Positions 1 to 13,884 of a DNA stretch of 64,000 bases are shown here, one piece after another. The stretch is from Lamellibrachia satsuma. Lineage: Eukaryota; Annelida; Polychaeta; Sabellida; Siboglinidae. The stretch covers positions 1,540,099 to 1,604,098 of the forward strand of contig BSQZ01000040.1 in the NCBI GenBank assembly GCA_033239005.1. The letters are read 5' to 3'. The notes under the pieces were generated by a model, which saw nothing but the letters and a program-made list of their open reading frames with translations, did no database searches and was not told where the DNA came from. The number at the start of each line of letters is the position of its first letter. Position 1 is the first letter of the stretch. Both the position numbers and the translations under genes were made by a program.

Positions 1-519
1 ATAAAAAAAAATTATTGTAGTAAACTCAATTTGGTTGTGAGCTTATTCTTAACTGGTACCCCCCATTGTCACATTAATAGAGATTACTTCTATGACAGAT
101 GTATCAAAATCTATCGAGGCCTTGACATTAACATTGGCCTCCTGGCCTGGCACCTTTTTTTGGGCTGTTAGGCCAGTTTGGGCCACAAGTACTCATATTG
201 TGCTGGCCCAACGGGCCACCATATTTTCTGATCATTTTGATAAGACTGATCATAGGTATAGTGTCAAATTATTTCTGTCTCCTGTCCTTGCACTCACCTC
301 ACGGTGCCACAACTAAAAATCTACATATCATCGATCTGACTTCTTGATATCGCTTCCTACAGTTGCCATATTGTTTTAATAATATAATAGAAAATACTTC
401 TTTTTACGCTAAAATCTTTGGGAGACCCAAGCTTGGCACCACACCAAACCAAAAATTGTTAAACAGTTCATATTTGATAAGCAATTCCAGTTGTAAACGG
501 TTGGATTGGAACGCTGGAG
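1..519. other. Unannotated AT-rich sequence
   Basis: No exon, repeat unit or recognisable transposon was found here. The short open frames have no recognisable protein similarity and no splice context. Confidence 0.5.
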
Positions 520-1110
520 AGCTATGGAGGATAAGCAAGTTTAAACACGTTTGTTTTAGTTTATGGCGAAATATCGTTATGATTTAACACTAACAGGGAG
601 TGAGTTCCACAAAGTTGGTGCAGCAACTGAAAAAGCTCTAGTTCTGACATTTGTCTTAACACTGGGAACAAAAAGTAGTAGATTAGAATTATAGATGATC
701 AAAGCTGTCTTGGCTGTCTTGCAAGAGTGAGCAGTGAATGTAAATATGCTGGTTGCTTGGATAAAATGCTTGATAGGTAATCGCACAGATCTTAAAAATA
801 ATTTGATATTGGACAGGGAGCCGATGATTTAAGAAGTGGTGCTGAGTGAGAGAAACGAAGAGACTGGGTAACTACCCTTGCCAAACAATTTTGCACATGT
901 TGAAGTTTCAAGATGTCCTTGAGAGCAATATTATAATAAAGGGAATTGCAATAGTTCAGTCTACTGCTAACAAGAGAAGTTGCTATGGTTTTGGCAAAAG
1001 GCATATACTCCAAAACTTTGCTTGGTATCACTGCAAGTGACGATATGCAGACTTTTTGAAAAGCTCATCCATTGAGAAGTAAGCCTCCATATAAGCATAG
1101 ATTTTACTAC
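520..1110 (-). mobile_element. L2/CR1-like non-LTR retrotransposon, 3' fragment
   Basis: On the minus strand the reverse-transcriptase C-terminus is recognisable. SRLNYCNSLYYNI followed by a LQHVQN stretch is the usual 'RLDYCNSLL...LQ.VQN' block of L2-type elements. Downstream is TRAFSVAAPTLWNSLP, and after a frameshift near 580 a tail ending FKLAYPP. The frame is broken at least twice and everything upstream of the C-terminal third is missing, so this is a dead 5'-truncated copy. The L2 assignment rests on motif memory; another CR1-superfamily clade is possible. Confidence 0.75.
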
Positions 1111-2899
1111 AGTTGGCAGGTGTTACCTGTATACAGTGGTATTTTTCTCTGCTGTCTACGTATTGGCTATCGTGATACGCCTTCAATGCAGGAAGTTCCT
1201 TCGACGTACCGATATGTGACCAATATAACCCGAAGGTCCATGGACTGTAACAACAATGTCCAACCTTACACTCAGAGAACCTGCTAGTGCGCTGATAGCT
1301 AGGTTTACTGTGACTTTGTACATCAGTCCCAAAGTTTATATTTGAAAGAAAAAAAAAGTCCAATGGTAACAGTCATAATTACCATATTCCCTAATTAGCG
1401 TACTCCACTTTTTTAATCAGCAAGATCTATAATTTTTGTAATTTGACTAGTGTGGAACAATTGAAAAGTTTCGCCATCTGGTGTTAAACAGTTGGCACCA
1501 CTTTTTGGTTGTCCTATATTAGTCGTCAAATGAAACCACTAGATATAAGAATACTAGATATAAGAGCAGATTCCTTGACATTTTTCCATGGCCCAATTTT
1601 TTTTCAAGCGTACTGTACGCTTATTAGGTTGAACACAGTATATATACAATGTCATTTTCCGTTTGCCTGTTGTATTTTCTTTCGTCTTTTCTAACTATTA
1701 TTTTAGTAATGTAGTATGTAGTATTTTAAGATCAATACCTCTTTGAACTAGTTACTTGGACTCAGACAGTTATGTAATTGCTCCACGTGTTTACTTCAAG
1801 AAAGCACTATTCAATCAATCTGGGTCATCTGTCTGTCATGAAGCACAAATGGCAGGTCAAATAAATTGCAGGTGTTGTGAAATCATTCAGGTGTGACAGT
1901 TACCTGCATTGGATATCTGGTGCCTGGGACATAATTATTAGGTACAGCACCAGTTTTCAGCTGTGGTCGCTGTGGCTGTGGTAAATGTTCATTCACCCAG
2001 TGTTTTCATGTTATTCATGGGCAGTGCTAAACTAATACTAATACTAAAACTAATATCATTTTATTAGACAATAAATATAAACTACACATTTATATAGCTC
2101 CAAAGATCGCAAATCAGTGTGCTGAAGAAATGTTTTTATTAATTAGTCTGGAAAATAAAATCTTGCATGGATAGCCCAGGATTTCACATGTGCAATATCC
2201 CCATAGTAAAGGCCTTAACAAAACTGAAGCCAGCACAACTAAGTTACCACCTCCATTCTGCACAAAGTTTGTACCCTTAAATCTAACAATTATTTACCAG
2301 GCATGGGTTAATTTCAGTTGTTAATTTGTTAATTGAATTAACTAAATTAATTAAATTAAATAAATTAACTTGTCCAGAAAGGCTAATTTAATTTAATTAA
2401 TTAACTTTACCAAAAGGGGTTAGTTTAATTTAATTTACAAATTCCCAATTAACTCTCAATTAAGTGCTCATTTAACAGTTAACAATATTACTGGATACAG
2501 TGTAGTTCACAGCCAGGTTATCCAGGTGTTTTTAGAAAGCCTGCAGACAACAATCCAATCACTAGCTTGAGAGAGATCAGGTGCAGGCATGTGTGAATGG
2601 GAGCTAGGAGAACATCACTGAGCATGTAGTCCTTCTAGTTGGTGGGATGGTCACATGTGTTGGTGACCAGTGGCGAATTGGCCCCACTTTTGTAGTTATT
2701 CGAGTTAGAGCTAGTGTATTTTTAAGCAGGTAGTTTTGTATTCATAGACTGCGTGATAGCATGTAGGGCATAGGCTATTTGGTTTAAGGGTGTTTTAGGT
2801 TAGTACTGTACTTAACAGTTATAATATCGGCACTCATTACAATAGTAATGCCATTGCTTCTTTTATTTGTTCTAGAAATTTTGCTACTGCTCTGTGTCG
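1111..2899. other. Intergenic, including an AATTAA-rich block
   Basis: No coding signal. Bases about 2310-2480 are dense in AATTAA/TTAATT words around short unique spacers. A similar block lies at 7140-7290, which suggests one degraded AT-rich interspersed repeat family. Confidence 0.4.
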
Positions 2900-2985
2900 A
2901 AATGTGGGCTCTATGAACCCGATGTCCAGGAGTCTTCATCGGGCATAGTCAAGCAGCCTGGCATTGGGTTATGGAGCCCACATTT
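2900..2985. other. 86-nt near-perfect hairpin
   Basis: AAATGTGGGCTC at 2900 pairs with GAGCCCACATTT ending at 2985. Pairing continues inward through wobbles and two single-base bulges for about 29 pairs, around a loop of about 26 nt. Size and arm length resemble a microRNA precursor, but a small foldback repeat is equally possible. No expression evidence is available. Confidence 0.6.
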
Positions 2986-3754
2986 ATTTGTTAAAATGTT
3001 TTTAAACTGCCAAACAGGACTTACATTTAATCCCCACAATAAACAAATGTTTTCCATTTGGCCTTTTCATATCTCTATATTTGTGTTGTGTTGTTGATTG
3101 CATAAATACACTGTACCAACTGGGGTGGGCGGATATATATAATATCCTCTGGTAGGGTGATAAGTTTGTGGCTAATCTTGGCAAAGCATGTTAAGTTTCA
3201 GAAATGCAAATCAAAGGGACTTGGGATGTCGGAGAATTGTATGTCAATTGGAGGCATTCGGGATATCGGAGAATTGTACATAAATTGGAGGGTCTCGGAG
3301 TATCAGAGAATTGCGCATAAATCAGAGTATTTCACATCCTCACCATTCATAAAAATTACCACCATATCAGCTTTAGTTCCAACCACACTGCATATGTACT
3401 ATTAAATTGTACACTTACATGTTAGTAAACATTTTGGCAGTAGACAAATTCATTGTGGACTAGTAAAATATATAGCATGGTTACAATTCTGATGGTATAC
3501 AACATTTTTGTAAACTCCTGAAATATATTACAGTATGACAAAAATCCCTTACCTAGCAGGCAGTAGCCTACATGTTTGATTACAGTTAAGCAATTAACAT
3601 AATATTTACTGGCAGGGCTAGGACTGAAGCATTTTCTTTTTCTTCAAAGTTTGTGATCCTGGTTGATGTAGTATTTGCGATCAAAGGTGATGGAGGCAGT
3701 TTTTGATGACAACCTTTTTTATTGTCTTCGTTCATAACATGCTCCAGTAATGAC

Positions 3755-3756
<2 letters not shown>
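2986..3756. other. Unannotated intergenic sequence
   Basis: Nothing recognisable. Near 3225-3320 a motif around 'GGAGAATTGTA' recurs three times at about 45-50 bp spacing, a small degenerate tandem repeat. Confidence 0.4.
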
Positions 3757-3809
<53 letters not shown>

Positions 3810-3860
3810 TATATATATATATAAATATATATCTATATATGAAAATATATAGATATATAT

Positions 3861-3908
<48 letters not shown>
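3757..3908. repeat. (TA)n microsatellite, interrupted
   Basis: About 150 bp of TA dinucleotides with a few GATAT and AAATAT interruptions in the middle. Unlike the arrays near 6.1, 8.4 and 49.6 kb, the flanks show no CR1 sequence. Confidence 0.95.
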
Positions 3909-3911
<3 letters not shown>

Positions 3912-5127
3912 TGAAATATTTAAATTCAATGTGCACATGTGGGCGATAATGGGGGATCGTTCTTCTAATGCTTAAAAATAGCTTCAACAACAGGCAAAAT
4001 ACAAGTATACTGTTTAAATAAGTTTCCCTTGTCTACTCTGTGCAATACTTGATTGAACTAACTTTTGCTCTTGTTGTGGGCGTAAGTAAAGGGACTGACA
4101 GTATTTTGTTAGGCCACACAAGAATATTTTTGGTTTCACCAGAAATCTGGGAAATTTGTTCTCCCGTCCAGGAGAACAGGAGATTTGATAGATTTCTGGG
4201 AGTCTCCCAGTGAATCCGGGATACTTAACATGTGTGCAAATCTCTGTTTAAAATAAACATTTGGAGCTGGTAACTTGCAGCCAAGTGGACATATGGGGCC
4301 ATTAGACCTATGCATCTATATTTTTTATGTGTACCATTAATGGGAAGATGTAGAGAAAGGTAATATAGCTTCAGTTTGGGATCTTTTTACAGGGCCAACT
4401 TAAATCAAAAGCATGCCAGTTCTAGTGATGCATAAAAATAGTGTATACATAAAAATTACATATATAGATGCTTGTGTGTAATGGGGAAACATAATGATTT
4501 TGTATAAAACACTGCAGAAGTAACAACTTGGTGCATAGAAATTATAATATGTAATTGCCCGGTTTTGTTAATTGGGTGTTTGAATATAGGAGAACACGCC
4601 ACACCAGCAAATCTTCAGCCACAACTTTTCAATCCTTTCAGATAAAATAATAATTTTTTAACAAGTATCTACAACGTTTAAAATGTGAACAAATGCCCCA
4701 AAAAGAAATGTCTTGGCATGCAAATATTGTATGAGCAAATCTCTTTCGAACAAACTGCTTTAAATGTGCAAACATTTATGCCAACACATTGATTTAATTG
4801 TTGATTGAATTAAAATTAATTGTTAATTTAATATACGATAGCTGGGGCAGCTAACATGTCAGTTGAATTTTTTATTTTTTCCCTCGTAACATGCTAGGAA
4901 ATATTGAACTGAATATCAACACCACAAATAATCACCCAGTACTAACATCGTAGTTTGCCAATCCATCCTTTAAAAACAGTCCTTTTGGGAATTCCCCTGA
5001 CTTCTTAGAACCGCTGACAGTGTTTCCATAGTAAGAACCGCATGTGCTTCGATCTTCGAACTAGCTTTATTCGATCGCTGTAAACAATGAGCGTATCTGG
5101 TTACTGTGATTCCAGTAAAAATCAGTA
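3909..5127. other. Unannotated AT-rich intergenic sequence
   Basis: No supported gene or transposon. The block about 4140-4215 contains repeated 'CTGGGA/TCTCCC' words and may be a fragment of an interspersed repeat. Confidence 0.4.
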
Positions 5128-6335
<1,208 letters not shown>

Positions 6336-7537
6336 AAGTAATTTATTGTGCCTTTGAAGCTGTAATGGAAACGGCCAGTTGATGTGACCTGGTGACCTCG
6401 CAGATAATGGGCCAATCAAAAGTATCGTAAACACACCCTACCACATGTTTGTTAGATGGCTGGTGTAACCTGATATCGTAGACAACAACACATTACAAAT
6501 ACAGATTAAAGAGCCATTGTGGTGGCAAATTAATGGGACATGTCAATATTAGAAACGGTCATTATGTTTTGTCAACAATATGTAAAACGGCAGTGAAAAA
6601 CGTCATGTTTCAAGCAAGATACGCATATCTATTGACATTTCTGTTATCACTAACAACCAGAAAATTATGCATAATTTACTATTTTAGAAAAATACAACAC
6701 TTACAACACTGCATGTATCTTACATGTAAGCAACATTACACGAATTCGAATTACTATTGGTGAAGGAGTTGTGTCAAAAATGCTCCTAAACTTTTGCTAA
6801 ACTTATTCGTGGTGGTGTAGTAAACGTAATTCGCTTATATTAAAAAAAATTTTCCTCCAAATTATCACTGACACTCATACTTATATGTAGGTCATTTATG
6901 GCTGGGGGATTTTCTAAAAACAACATAATTTGTTATTTTGTGGCTATTTTTTCACATTTACAAAAATGTTTTTAAAATCTTGTAACATAACCAAAGAAAT
7001 AAAAAAACTAAAAATGTTATTAATCTGGAATAATACATAGTATTTCAACTACATTCTGTGAAGAAATAGTTAATTTATCTTTAAAACTTCTACTGAGACT
7101 ACCCATACTCAAATGAAGACAAGCATATAATAACGGTCCCAGCTACCTTAACTGAAGAATTTGGGAGGTTAATTTAACTTCATTTAATTTAGTTGACCTG
7201 AGAAATGTGTGAGGTTAATTTAATTGTATTTAATTGGAGAATTTCTGAGTTAATTGCAATTTAATTAATTAACTTTTCAAGTTAATCTATTGTGTTGCCC
7301 GCCACCTAAGTAGTCTAAGCACACATGAACAGTCTCATCAATATCTCTGGATGTACAACTTAAAATTTTAGGAAAGCATCACAGGCAGAATGTTGCAGTT
7401 ATACCTAGATATATATTTAGTCTTTATTTTTATACTGTGGCAACTTCAGGAGGTTAGAATAATGTATGCAATAATCTATAAACTAGATATGATTGGAGGG
7501 TAGGGTTCCTTACAAAGATGATGCTATTAAATTATTT
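6336..7537. other. Unannotated intergenic sequence with AATTAA-rich block
   Basis: No gene seen. Bases about 7140-7290 repeat AGGTTAATTTAA-type units, resembling the block at 2310-2480. Confidence 0.4.
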
Positions 7538-8414
7538 TTAACAAAATTTAACTAGATTTCCATTCAAAACTACAAGTTCCAGATGGCAAGTGGACAAGAA
7601 AACCATTGGCTTATCGAGAGTCCAACAATTTTATCAACTATGTATAGCCCACCCTTATCAGATATCTGTCAATTTAATTTTTAAACATATTCGCACTGCA
7701 AGAATTAACTCAATCATTGACAGTTTATTCCATTCATTATCACCCTCTGTAAAAATTAGTACTTTCTCATATCCAACTTATACTGTTCCTTAACCTCTGG
7801 TTTTACTACCTTCTTTAAGTTTGAAGAACATATTCCTATCAACATCCTCATAACCGTTCACTATTTTAAACACTTCTGTTTGGTCTCCATAAGTGTTGTC
7901 AAACCATATTCTAATAAGTGGCTTTCATAAATAGGGTCTCTCAATTCTGGAATAATTTTAGTTGCTGTTTGTTGTATTCTTTTTAATTTACTGTGTCGTT
8001 CTTACAATATGGCCTCCATGCTAGTATACAATATTCCAAATGTGGCCCAGGGGTACACTTAGCTGTTTCTCCTTATATGTAATATTTCTCATTATTAACC
8101 CTAGAATGTTATTACCTTTTGAAGCAGCAATCCCACATTGCCTTCATGTCAGCACTAAATGTTACTCCTAAGTCTTTCTTTTGTGGTTCTACCCAGGATA
8201 GCATCCCCCATTTTATATTCTTCATCCACATTTCCGTGTCCTATGCATTTGCACTTCCAAAAATTGAATAATATTTGCCATTTTTTCTGACCATTTAATC
8301 AATTTATTTAGATCATCATATAAACTGTTTATCTGTATAATTTTTAACATTTCTGAATACTTTTGTGTTATGTGCAAATTTCAGTACTTTGGTACATATA
8401 CCATCTTCCAAATC

Positions 8415-8490
<76 letters not shown>
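7538..8490 (-). mobile_element. CR1 retrotransposon copy B, degraded
   Basis: This copy aligns by eye with copy A along its 3' half. It shares the 3' UTR 'CAAGTGGACAAG...GGCTTATCGAGAG' block, the ATTCTGGAAT...TTTAGTTGCT region and the FADDTK-equivalent region with D changed (AHNTKVF). It carries more indels than copy A, so it is older or less constrained. It stops at the (TA)n array; the VPQGSVLGP side is not present beyond it. Confidence 0.8.
8418..8488. repeat. (TA)n microsatellite at CR1 copy B
   Basis: About 70 bp of TA, immediately after the CR1 sequence equivalent to 'NDLEDGI', the same position as in copies A and E. Confidence 0.95.
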
Positions 8491-8491
<1 letters not shown>

Positions 8492-9538
8492 ATAGGCTAG
8501 CTAGCCCAGTATGGTGTCATGTGTGAATTTCCAAGTGCTGGTGGTAATGCTGGGAAATGGAAGACATACATAGATTAATGTACATGCTGCACAATAATTT
8601 ACCACACATTTCTAGACATCTAAGTTGTAGCCATAATTTTATTTGCAATGTCAGCTTGTGTGTTAATCCACAGTACATAATACTGGGGCCACTGCTGATA
8701 AACAACAATAGAAGATAGTGTCAGAGAGAGCAGCATTGTTTCGGTCACAGCCATTACCCTCAGTGTATTTAGAAATTGTGCAGTTGAACATGTGAGAGAC
8801 AAATCAATTAGTTAAAATCAATCAGTTAGACATTACTCACCAGTGTGTGTCTTTTTATATGCTCCTCTGCTTGCCTGTCTGTCTCTGTGTCCAGTCTTCA
8901 TTGTGGTCGCATATGTGGAGGTGTGGGTTGTGTAATCCTCCGGATTATGTTGTCTCAATGACACATGACATTAGTGATGGTATCTTTCTGGCATTGCCAG
9001 CATGCATTTTGTACATGTCACTGTGTATCGTATGGCTCCAGCTTTAATTTTTTTATGTGTATCCACACGTAACACACCTGAGATTTTTTTCCAGCAGATG
9101 CTGACCTTGACCTCTGTATGCACTGTAAATCTAGGAACAGCACACAATTGACTCTCGTTAAGTGATGCGTGCTCTGCAATGCACTTATTATACATCTGCA
9201 TTGTTTTTATGTCAATGGATAATGTTCATTACACATTGTCACTCATCTTTTCTCAGGTATGTCGATGTTAAGTCATCAGCAAGATGTTTCTTCGGTTTCA
9301 TAAGTTTTGCTTGAACCGATTTGCCCTCAGCATCGATGAGTTCACCTGGCATAACTGGCTACCCATGTGAATTCGGCTTGTGTGAGTCTCGACATCCACA
9401 TGCCTGGCGTGGAATTGTCTGTTTCTTAGACGTGTGCGCAGTGTGTCCCTTCTGAATGCCACATCTGCTCACATGCTTGGCTATTCTGAACTTTACTGCA
9501 TCTTCGCTTTTCTTCTCCATATTGAATTGATATCTATC
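8491..9538. other. Unannotated intergenic sequence
   Basis: No supported gene or transposon similarity. Several short open frames exist on both strands but have neither splice context nor motifs. Confidence 0.4.
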
Positions 9539-12012
9539 ACCTCACCTCACCTATCCTCTTCGGACCGAGTGGCCCATAAGGCCGAAGTGCATCTCCTCCA
9601 GCTCGCTCTGTCAACTGCTACGCGTCTGGCTTTGTTCCAGCTGCTCCACCCCAGTATGCGTCTTTCATTTTCAATAGTTGATCGCCACGTTGTCTTTGGT
9701 CGACCAACCTTTCTTCTTCCTTCAGGCGTCCAGGTCAATGCCGTCTCACATTTGTTGTACTTGTCCATTCGTCCTACCCACTTCCATCTTCTTAACTTGA
9801 CCTCAGTGCTGATTGTCTTCAATTTTGTTTTTGCGAGAATATCTTGATTTGGTACAACGTATGGCCATCGAATTTGTAGGATTCGTCTTAAGCACTTGAG
9901 AAAAAAATGTATCTAACTTTCTATTGTCTCCTTCATTAATTTGTTTCACTTCCATACAACAACATTGGTTTAACAAGTGTGTTAAAAAGCCTCAATTTAG
10001 ATCTCAATGTGTATATATTTGAACTCCATATTTGCTTTAGTTTCATGAAAGATACCCTAGCTTTACGAATTCTGTTAACAATGTCATCGCCGCCTCCTCC
10101 TTGCTTACTAACGTTAGCACCCAGGTAGTTATACTTGTCCACTTCCTTTAGCTCTTGATCATCGATTAGTATTCTGTTTTCACACTTGCTGTTTATCCTC
10201 AATATTTGAGTTCATTTTATTCATTCTTAGTGCTGTCCTTGCTGCAGATTGATTCAGCTGTCTTGTCTTTGTTTGCATGTGTGTGTAGCATGATGACATG
10301 AGTGCTATGTCGTCGGCAAAGTCCAGGTCCTCTAGTTTTGACGTGAAGTTCCATCTTATCCCTGTTTTGTTTCCTGCTGTTGTGTTTCTCATTATCCAGT
10401 CCACTACTATCAAGAAGATAAATCGAGACATTACATTTCCGTGTTTAACTCCAGTTTTGACCTTTAACCACTCAGATTCCTCACCTTCGTCTAACACTGC
10501 ACATTCACTATCTTCATATAGCATCTGTACCATGTGGATTACCTTGCATGGAATTCCATAGCTCTCCATAATTTTCCATAGACTCTCTTGGTGCACTGAG
10601 TCAAATGCTTTTTCAAAGACCACAAATGTTATGTATAGAGTTGCCTGTCACTACCTGTTCTATAATATTTCGTAAAATAAATATCTGTTCTACTGTGCCT
10701 CTCCCACTTCTGAAACCTGCTTTTTCATCTTTCAACTTGCTGTTAACTCTATCTCTTATTTTGTCAATGAGTACTCTTCTGAATGCTTTACTAGGAACTG
10801 ATGTCAAAGTAATTCCTCTCCAGTTCCTGCACTCTTTAAGGTCACCTTTCTCTGGTATTTTATTTTATACTAATAATTCTGCTGTAATTTTGTCCTTGCC
10901 CCCTGCTTTCCCGTTTTTCATCTTCCTTAGCACTGTTCTAATTTCTGCTTTTGTTATTGGGTCAGTGCTGATTTAATTTATGATCGGATCTATCTCCACA
11001 TCTGTTACATGGTCATCAGGTATAGGTCTATTAAGGATTTCCTCAAAGTGTTCTTTCCATCACTTCCTTCTGGCCAATCCTTCCGTTATTAAATTTCCAC
11101 CTTTGTCTTTCACTGCATTTGTTGTCTTACGTTTGTCATTACTGAGGGTTTTTGTAATATCATACACTTCTTTCATTCTTCCATTACGTGTTGCTTCCTC
11201 TGCTTTCATGGCAAGGTGGTCAACCCACTTTCTTTTGTCTTTACACCTATATTTAACCATGTACTGTAATTCTGCTTAATCCTGTCTGACTTTGTATGCT
11301 TGATGTTGTTCTTCAGTCGTTTTCTCTCTTCTACTAACTCCCACGACTCCTTGCTGATCCATGGTTTTTGCCCTTTCTTTTTGTACCCCAGTACTTCTTG
11401 AACTGTTTCTTTGTATGCATCCTCAAAGTCTTGCCATTGTTTCTCAACTTCTTCGTCATCTGTTTCGTCGTAGTCTTGTAATATATCATATTTGTTGCGC
11501 AACTTCAGTGAGAATTGGGCTTTAATAGCTGGTTGCTGTAACTTAATTATATAAAATTTCTTTCTGATCGCCTTGTTCTTTTGTTTTCTCTTTAGTTTCA
11601 GCTTGATGTTTGATCGCACTAATTGGTGGTCGCTCGCAATGTCAGCTCCTCTCATGGCCCTAGTGTCCATTACTGATGTCCGATGTTGCCTACTCACTAA
11701 CGCATGGTCTATTTGATTCTTTGTCTTTCCTCCTGGAGATGTCCATGTCTGTCTATGTATCAGTTTATGTGGAAAAATGGTACCTGTTACCACAAGGTTA
11801 TTGAGTCCACAGAAGTCAACAAGTCTTTCTCCATTGTCATTTCTTTCACCTACTCCATGACTTCCTATTATGTTTTCATATCCTTCGTTGTCTTCTCCAA
11901 CTTTGGCATTTAAATCCCCCATTACTACGCGCATCCAAGACATCGCACTCGCGCACTGCGTCTCTGTAGGGAACAAACGGTTTTTATTCCGGGACTTTTT
12001 CCCCTGGAACAA
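9539..12012 (-). mobile_element. RTE-like non-LTR retrotransposon 1, frameshifted
   Basis: Read from 12012 downwards it shows the C-terminal half of an APE endonuclease (GDLNAKVG, NQIDHALVS, then a SDHQLV motif), a linker, and a reverse transcriptase (EKAGFRSGRG, FEKAFDSVHQESLWKI, LDFADDIALM, YNYLGANVS). The C-terminus has RRWKWVGRMDK and GRRKVGRPKTTWR, as in proteins often labelled craniofacial development protein 2-like. The 3' end has a GGTGA-type tandem tail near 9539-9548. Frameshifts near 10200, 10610 and 11230 and loss of the endonuclease N-terminus make it dead. RTE placement is from motif memory. Confidence 0.8.
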
Positions 12013-12114
12013 ATATCTCGGTATACAGGCCCAGCATTATGTTGCTGTCTTGTTCTTCAGCTACGCAATCTATATTTGCAATATATGTTCTCTTTATGTT
12101 TTGTCTTTTTTTTA

Positions 12115-12814
12115 AATTCCTCATCCATTTTTATATGTATTCCCTGTTTCTACTTTTATATTAAAATGGATGTGGTTATGATCACTGGAACCCAAAGGTT
12201 TGTATAGTTTAAGTTTAACATTGTCAACTAATTCATTTTGATAAGACAAAATTAAATCAGAACAGGGACAACCAAAGATTTATGGTGGCAATGCAGTTTG
12301 GAATAAATATGTCTTGAGTTTTTTTTTCTCGGAAAATAGCAATAGTTTCAGATTCAAAGAGATGAGGAGTTCATTCCAGACCCTAGGCGCAGCGACAGAG
12401 AAAGCACATTTCCCAAGTTAAGTTTTGTTTTAGGCCAAATAAGTTGTGAAATTGATGATCTGAGCTGCCTAGGGATATTTGAAAGATGCAGGGCACTAGC
12501 CAAGTAGGGTGGTTGTTGTGTAGAGAGAGGATGATATGTAAGAGTGGACAGCTTTAAATTAATTCGATAAATAACAGGAAGCCTGTGTAACTGTTTAAGT
12601 AGTGCTTAAAATTAATTTCATTAATAACAAGAAGTATCTTAGCAATGTTATTTAGTAGTGAATTACGATAGTCAAGGCGGCTACTAATTTGCATACTTGA
12701 GAAATATGCTGGTGAAAAAAAACAATCCTCTGTTAGAAATAGAAACTGACGGTCGTCACCCCCAGCGCTCTCTAATGATTTCCATTGTATATGACCATGG
12801 TTAAAATCACCCAT
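12115..12814 (-). mobile_element. CR1-type endonuclease fragment split by an L2-like insertion
   Basis: Minus-strand residues GDFNHGHIQWKSL at 12814 and a downstream DLILSYQNELVDN...LGSSDHNHI segment at about 12290-12130 are successive parts of one CR1-type endonuclease. Between them (about 12295-12720) lies a foreign piece with RLDYRNSLLNNI and, further on, AFSVAAPRVWNE, the C-terminus of an L2-like reverse transcriptase. The simplest reading is an L2-like copy nested in a CR1 copy. Both are frameshifted. Confidence 0.65.
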
Positions 12815-13065
12815 TATAGCATATACCCCTTGCTCACCTCCCTTATAGCATTTTGTTGTTATCTTAATTTGATTGTTTGTAGAAAGGGCAATAGTTAGGT
12901 TAGTAATAAGACTGAGATGACCCGACTGGTGTCATAGATGAACCCCTGAAAATTTGGCGACTGATATGAAAGCGTCTAGGAGTAGCATAACATATATACT
13001 CGCGGTATATGCGGTGGATTATGATAAAATATTCATGCATATGTTCAATTTCTCTTGATATCCAG

Positions 13066-13128
13066 GGAAACCAAAGAGATGGACAACCTGTTTACCAGGT
13101 CATCCCTGCGTATGAGCAGCTTGTACAG
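13066..13128 (+). pseudogene. Duplicate cytoplasmic-tail exon of gene 1, probably dead
   Basis: A 63-nt segment after an acceptor TATCCAG encodes QPVYQVIPAYEQ within 21 residues. It matches the 63-nt exon at 13331-13393 and the surrounding intron is also similar, so this is a tandem exon duplication. The expected donor reads ATAGCT, and reading through meets a stop within eight codons. I therefore treat it as a pseudo-exon. A wrong base in the assembly would change that. Confidence 0.6.
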
Positions 13129-13330
13129 ATAGCTTATTCATTTATAATATAGAATACTTCAGTCATACTTTGCAGTGTTCTAGAACAAATATGGTGGTTG
13201 TGTTTTGGCTAATCAGTTTATACAAGGGGCTATTTTCTGTGGTTAAATGCTCGGCTGATTCACAGAATAGTATTCAGTTTACAATGTCAGGCTTGTGGTA
13301 AAATATTTATTCATCTCTTTTTACCAGCAG

Positions 13331-13393
13331 AACCAAACGGATGTACAACAACCTGTTTACGAGGTCATCCCTGGATATGAGCAGCCAACGCAG
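13331..13393 (+). CDS. Gene 1 exon: cytoplasmic tail with YxxphI motif
   Basis: Twenty-one codons in phase 0-0 include QPVYEVIPGYEQ. YEVI fits the YxxphI endocytic sorting signal. The acceptor is a tandem CAGCAG (NAGNAG), allowing one extra Gln. The donor is GCAAGT, a known minor GC-AG type. Joining to the exon at 13885 keeps phase 0. Short length makes the call depend mainly on the duplicated neighbour and phase. Confidence 0.6.
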
Positions 13394-13884
13394 GCAAGTT
13401 ATTAATTATGCAGAATTCTTCATTAATAATTTAAAATTTTCACTCAAAATGCTGGCTCTGACAAAATATTTCCTTGCCCTGTTTTGTACTTTTTGTCAGT
13501 TAATGTACATGAACATATTCAATAAAACTGGGGGATTTATTTCTGGCTGAGGATTCTTGGAAAAACACTTTTTTTCCTATGTTTATGCTGTATTTCTGTT
13601 ATAAGGCAGTAAATTAAGTTTTATGAATTACAGTCACAATTACAGGTAATTGTTGTGATGCTTTGTGTGTAAATGAATCTTGTGCGTGTGTATGTCCGTA
13701 TGGCGATAAATATTGATTAATTTAACAGAGTAGGTGCAGTGTGTCACAGTCGTAATGTGCCCATGGATACTACCACCCCACAAATAGGGTAACTTGGCCC
13801 AGCCTTTTTTCGTGAATGTTTGACTGTTGTAGGCGCGTTTAGCAGTCTGTTGTTGTGATGTGAACTTTAATTCTATTGTTATAG

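Noticed and set aside
3732..3990. Ile/Tyr-rich ORFs on both strands
   Set aside because: Direct translation of a (TA)n microsatellite; the same holds for ORFs at 6058, 26.6, 49.6 and 53.1 kb.
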